Positions 60,710 through 64,000 of a stretch of 64,000 nt of DNA are shown piece by piece. The notes under the pieces are model-generated. The model had not been told where the DNA came from and did not search any database. It saw nothing but the letters and a program-made list of their open reading frames with translations. The translations under genes and the position numbers were made by a program. This stretch comes from Pseudoxanthomonas sp. F37. Lineage in GTDB: Bacteria; Pseudomonadota; Gammaproteobacteria; Xanthomonadales; Xanthomonadaceae. Location of the stretch: NCBI RefSeq assembly GCF_022965755.1, contig NZ_CP095187.1:2418001-2482000 (forward strand), given 5' to 3'. How positions within the stretch are numbered: position 1 is the stretch's first letter; each line of letters opens with the position of its first letter.

Positions 60710-62053
60710 TCACGGCCTTTCAAACAGAGCGATCGATTCCACATGCGCCGTATGCGGGAACATGTCCATCACCCCCGCCGACACCAGCGCGTACCCCTGC
60801 TCGTTGACCAGATACCCGGCATCGCGGGCCAGCGAGCCGGGGTGGCAGCTGACGTACACGATGCGGTCGAACTGTTTCAACGGCAGCTGCTGCAGCACCT
60901 CGATGGCGCCCGAGCGCGGCGGATCCAGCAGCAGCTTGTCGAAGCCCTGACGCATCCACGGCGTGCCGCGCTGGTCCTGGGTCAGGTCGGCGGCATGGAA
61001 CTGCGCGTTCGACAGGCCGTTGCGCTGCGCGTTCTCGCGGGCGCGTGCCACCAGCCCGGCGTCGCCTTCCACGCCCACGACCTCGCCCACCCGGCGCGCC
61101 ATCGGCAGGGTGAAGTTGCCCAGGCCGCAGAACAGGTCCAGCACGCGGTCCTGCGGCCGTGGATCCAGCAGCTCGAACGTGCGCGCGATCATCTTCTCGT
61201 TCAGCGCGGCATTGACCTGGATGAAATCCAGCGGCCGGAACGCCAAGGACACGTCCCAGGGCGCCAGCGCGAACGCCAGCTCTGGCGCCTCGGGCCACAG
61301 CGGGTGGACGCTTTCCACGCCGCCCGGCTGCAGGAAGATGGCGAAGGCGCTGGCCTGGCCGAAGGCGACCAGCCTGGCGCGGTCGCCCTCGCTCAATGGC
61401 TGCAGGTGGCGGAACACCAGGGCGACGCCGCTGAAGTCGGCACCTGCGTCGCCGGCGATGAATTCGATCTGCGGGATGTGCTCGCGCGCGTCCAGGCTTT
61501 CGACCAGGGCGGCCAACTGCGCCACCTTGCCGCCGATCTGGGGAATGACCGTGTGGCATTCGGACAGGTCGGCGACGAAACGCGGATCCTGCTCGCGGAA
61601 ACCCACCAGTGTCCGGTCCTTCTTGTTGACCCGACGCACCGAGAAACGCCCCTTCCGGCGGTAGCCCCAGCTGGCGCCGGTCAGCGGCGGCAGTACGCCC
61701 TTCGGCGACACATGGCCGATGCGCTCCAGGTTTTCCATCAGCACGCGCTGCTTGGCTTCGATCTGCCGCGCCTCGTCCATGTGCTGCAGGACGCAGCCGC
61801 CGCAGGTGCCGAAATGCGGGCAGCGCGGCGCCACGCGGTCGGGCGAGGCCTCCAGCACGTCCAGCGTCCTGGCCTCGTCGAAATGGCGGTTCTTCGCCGT
61901 CTGCTCGGCCATCACGCGCTCGCCCGGCAGCGCCCCCGACACGAACACCGCCTTGCCATCGCGGCGGGCGACGCCGCGGCCGTCATGGGTTAGGTCGGTG
62001 ATGAGGGCTTCGAAGGGGGTCTTGTCGATGCGGGGAGAGCGGGTGCGTGCCAC
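60710..62053 (-). CDS. rlmD: 23S rRNA (uracil(1939)-C(5))-methyltransferase
   Basis: A 447-residue RlmD-type methyltransferase. An N-terminal TRAM domain (TPFEALITDLTHDGRGVARRDGKAVFVSGALPGE) is followed by a 4Fe-4S site (CPHFGTCGGCVLQH and SECHTV), SAM motif VLDLFCGLGNFTLPMA and catalytic region SCHPGSLARDAGYLV. It modifies U1939 in 23S rRNA. The start is GTG 62053. Confidence 0.95.
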   Translation of the reverse strand: MARTRSPRIDKTPFEALITDLTHDGRGVARRDGKAVFVSGALPGERVMAEQTAKNRHFDEARTLDVLEASPDRVAPRCPHFGTCGGCVLQHMDEARQIEAKQRVLMENLERIGHVSPKGVLPPLTGASWGYRRKGRFSVRRVNKKDRTLVGFREQDPRFVADLSECHTVIPQIGGKVAQLAALVESLDAREHIPQIEFIAGDAGADFSGVALVFRHLQPLSEGDRARLVAFGQASAFAIFLQPGGVESVHPLWPEAPELAFALAPWDVSLAFRPLDFIQVNAALNEKMIARTFELLDPRPQDRVLDLFCGLGNFTLPMARRVGEVVGVEGDAGLVARARENAQRNGLSNAQFHAADLTQDQRGTPWMRQGFDKLLLDPPRSGAIEVLQQLPLKQFDRIVYVSCHPGSLARDAGYLVNEQGYALVSAGVMDMFPHTAHVESIALFERP

Positions 62054-62152
62054 GTGGCGTCAGGCTGCGTGAGTCGAAAGGGGCGGTATTGTCGCACGGC
62101 GGTCCAACGCCACCCGGACGCTAGAATGGCCCCATCCGCAGGATGAACCCCC

Positions 62153-62851
62153 ATGTCCCCCGCCCCCGGCACGATGCCCTCCCTCCTCCTGGTGGAAGAC
62201 GACCGCATCAGCGCGGCCTTCCTGTCGGCGGCGCTGGCGGCACTGCCGGCCCGGGTCCAGGTGGCGGAGGATTGCGCACAGGCGCTGGCGGCGAGCGGCC
62301 CCTTCGACGCTTGGCTGATCGACGCCAACCTGCCCGATGGCAGCGGCACCTGGCTGCTGCAGCGCCTGCGTGCGACCGATGCCGCCGCATGTGCGCTGGC
62401 GCATACCGCCGACGCCACGGACGCCATGCGCGAGGCGCTGCTGCAGGCGGGTTTCGCGCAGGTCCTGGTCAAACCCCTGTCGGCGCAGGCGCTGGTGCGC
62501 GCCCTGCGCGCTGCCCTCGGCGGCGCGGACGGTGGGCCCGACGACGTTGCCGATTGGGATGACCGGGCGGCGCTGAAGGCGCTGGCCGGGAATGCGGAGC
62601 ACGTGGCCAGCGTGCGGCAGTTGTTCCTGTCCGAACTGCCCACCACCCGTAGCGCCTGCCTGGCGGCCTTCGACCGCGGCGACCCTGCCGCGCTGCGCGC
62701 CCAGTTGCACCGGCTGCAGGCCAGCTGCGGCTTCGCGGGTGCGGCAGCCCTGGCGGTCATCGCCTCGCGCTGGCATGCCGCGCCGGCGGATGCGGCCCTG
62801 CGCGAGGCGTTCGCCATGGCCTGCGCGCGCCTGCTCACAGCCGTGCGCTGA
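62153..62851 (+). CDS. receiver plus Hpt-like two-component protein
   Basis: A 232-residue protein with an N-terminal receiver domain (LLLVEDDRISAAFL; phosphoacceptor Asp in FDAWLIDANLPDGSG; KPLSAQ lysine loop) and a C-terminal helical domain with LHRLQASCGFAGAAAL, the Hpt histidine motif. Such proteins relay phosphate in a multistep phosphorelay. No partner kinase lies nearby. Start at 62153; 62174 is an alternative. Confidence 0.82.
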   Translation: MSPAPGTMPSLLLVEDDRISAAFLSAALAALPARVQVAEDCAQALAASGPFDAWLIDANLPDGSGTWLLQRLRATDAAACALAHTADATDAMREALLQAGFAQVLVKPLSAQALVRALRAALGGADGGPDDVADWDDRAALKALAGNAEHVASVRQLFLSELPTTRSACLAAFDRGDPAALRAQLHRLQASCGFAGAAALAVIASRWHAAPADAALREAFAMACARLLTAVR

Positions 62852-62854
62852 GCC

Positions 62855-63598
62855 CTACCCGTCCGGCGGACCCGCGCGCTTCAGCCGGCCCAGGTCGCCG
62901 ATCATCTCCCACGACTTCAGCCCGCGCGGGCCCAGGTGGTGCGCCAGCACGGAGCGCAGCGGCAGGCGCAGGCTGGCCAGGTCCTCCGCCGACGGTCGTG
63001 CATCGCCGGCCAGCGCAAGCAACGCCCGGCCGGTCGCGGCCCGGCTGCGCTCTTCGTGTCCGCGGTCGCTGAGCAGGCGGCGCGGCCCCTGCTCGGGATC
63101 CAGCCGGTAGCGTGCCGCGGGATCGATGGGAAAGCCTTCGGCGTCCTGGTCCAGCGCAAAGCCCACGCCCAGCGCCTCCAGCAGGTCGCGCTCGAAGCGT
63201 CGCAGCGTCCACGCCAGGCCCTCGCGCTGCCGCAGGCCCTCGCGCGCGTCCGCATAGGCCTCGAACAGTGCGGGAAGCGGATCGTGCCGTGGCGCCAGGC
63301 GCAGCACCAGTTCGTTGAGGTAGAACGCCGCCAGCATGGCGTCGCCGGCCGGCTGCGGCGCCGCATCCAGCGCCTCGGCCGCGACCAGGCGGCCGAGCTC
63401 GCCGCGCAGGTCGACGTCCAGCCGGATGCACTGCAGCGGCTGCAGCGCGGCGCGCAGCACATGCCGCTTCGGGCCCTGCACCCCGCGTGCGACCAGGCCG
63501 ATGCGCCCGTGGTCGTTGCCCAGCACTTCCACCAGCAGGCTGGTCTCGCGCCAGGGACGCGCGTGCAGGACGAAGGCGGTCTCGCCCGTGATGCGCAT
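62855..63598 (-). CDS. recO: DNA repair protein RecO
   Basis: A 247-residue RecO: an N-terminal OB-fold ([43 protein letters not shown]) and a helical C-terminus ([30 protein letters not shown]). It loads RecA with RecR and RecF at gaps. The zinc-finger cysteines are absent, as in many gammaproteobacterial RecO. Its start lies 15 bp after the era stop on the same strand, the usual era-recO order. Confidence 0.93.
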   Translation of the reverse strand: MRITGETAFVLHARPWRETSLLVEVLGNDHGRIGLVARGVQGPKRHVLRAALQPLQCIRLDVDLRGELGRLVAAEALDAAPQPAGDAMLAAFYLNELVLRLAPRHDPLPALFEAYADAREGLRQREGLAWTLRRFERDLLEALGVGFALDQDAEGFPIDPAARYRLDPEQGPRRLLSDRGHEERSRAATGRALLALAGDARPSAEDLASLRLPLRSVLAHHLGPRGLKSWEMIGDLGRLKRAGPPDG

Positions 63599-63613
63599 CA
63601 GGGGTGCGCCACC

Positions 63614-64000
63614 CTATTCGTAGCCGAAGGCCTTCAACGCGGTCTCGTCGTCCGACCAGCCCTCGCGCACCCGCACCCAGGTCTCCAGGAAGACCTTGCG
63701 GCCGAACAGGTGCTCCATCTGCTGGCGCGACTTGCTGCCGATCTCCTTCAGGCGCGCTCCGCCCTTGCCGATCACGATGGCCTTCTGGCTTTCGCGTTCC
63801 ACCCAGATCACCGCGCCGATGCGGGCCAGTTCGCCCTTCGGCGAATCCTCGGTGGTGAAGCGTTCGATCTCGACCGTGGTGGCGTAAGGCAGCTCGGCCC
63901 CCAACTGGCGCATCAACTGCTCGCGCACCAGTTCGGCGGCGAGGAAGCGCTCGCTGCGGTCGGTGATCTCGTCCTCGCCGAACGCGGGCGGCGCTTCCGG
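63614..64000 (-). CDS. era: GTPase Era (partial, N-terminus outside window)
   Basis: The visible 128 residues are the C-terminal KH domain of Era: [23 protein letters not shown], the RNA-binding [27 protein letters not shown] with the GKGG loop, and the Glu-rich end. Era is a small-subunit assembly GTPase. The GTPase domain lies beyond position 64000. It is followed at once by recO. Confidence 0.95.
   Translation of the reverse strand, partial: PEAPPAFGEDEITDRSERFLAAELVREQLMRQLGAELPYATTVEIERFTTEDSPKGELARIGAVIWVERESQKAIVIGKGGARLKEIGSKSRQQMEHLFGRKVFLETWVRVREGWSDDETALKAFGYE

Overview
The DNA is very GC-rich and gene-dense, with the coding style of a Xanthomonadaceae gammaproteobacterium. Pseudoxanthomonas is my best guess (Luteimonas, Lysobacter and Stenotrophomonas are close alternatives); this rests on protein style and gene order, not on any search. 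I see no prophage, insertion sequence, integrase, CRISPR array or rRNA. The window is chromosomal, with 65 protein genes (two cut by the window ends), one short leader ORF and one tRNA.

Region by region. (1) 1-8698 is a sulfide module. A divergent promoter near 6250 carries two adjacent ATTAG-N6-CTAAT palindromes. Leftward it drives a sulfide:quinone oxidoreductase, a small DUF2892 membrane protein, an RND efflux adaptor and pump, and a DUF3365 lipoprotein. Rightward lie a rhodanese, a two-cysteine ArsR sensor of the BigR/SqrR kind, a second rhodanese, an AhpD-like protein and an ETHE1/Blh-type metallo-beta-lactamase-fold dioxygenase. (2) 8705-10532 holds two L,D-transpeptidases, one with a degenerate second half. 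(3) 10583-15605 is the thr operon (thrA-thrB-thrC) behind an unlisted threonine-rich leader peptide. (4) 15705-21525 holds a GNAT protein, tRNA-Arg(CCT), an ALDH7 dehydrogenase, DUF4190, pyrD, murB and a DMT transporter. (5) 21538-29519 holds a Ser/Thr kinase with TPR-like tail divergent from an FHA-GGDEF cyclase, a DedA-rhodanese fusion, a secreted pectinacetylesterase-like hydrolase and a PAP2 phosphatase. (6) 29506-32655 holds ispG and a RegB/RegA-like redox two-component pair. (7) 32806-37485 is a copper-type cluster: PCuAC, a mini-protein, a TonB-dependent receptor, DUF2946 and a His-rich beta-propeller lipoprotein. (8) 37586-48970 holds xseA, rraB, a vWA lipoprotein, a GAF-GAF-GGDEF-EAL protein, an ECF sigma/membrane-protein pair, yigZ and an ABC exporter. 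(9) 48990-52015 is a fatty-acid desaturase system of the desB-desC-desT type. (10) 52022-64000 holds a third L,D-transpeptidase, aidB, an FAD monooxygenase, csp, the nagZ-hpt-mtiP operon, a DUF2256-photolyase pair, a CYTH protein, rlmD, a receiver-Hpt protein, recO and era (partial).

How the parts fit. The sulfide module looks like a self-contained sense, oxidise and export unit: the ArsR protein would release the shared promoter when persulfides form, SQR feeds electrons to quinone, and the dioxygenase and rhodaneses process the persulfide. The linked RND pump and DUF3365 lipoprotein suggest an export or periplasmic step not explained by the known pathway. The copper-type cluster carries the same TGCGAC-N5-GTCGCA palindrome in front of two of its genes, implying one shared regulator. 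Several genes appear to be leaderless, with a -10-like hexamer exactly 6 nt before the ATG.
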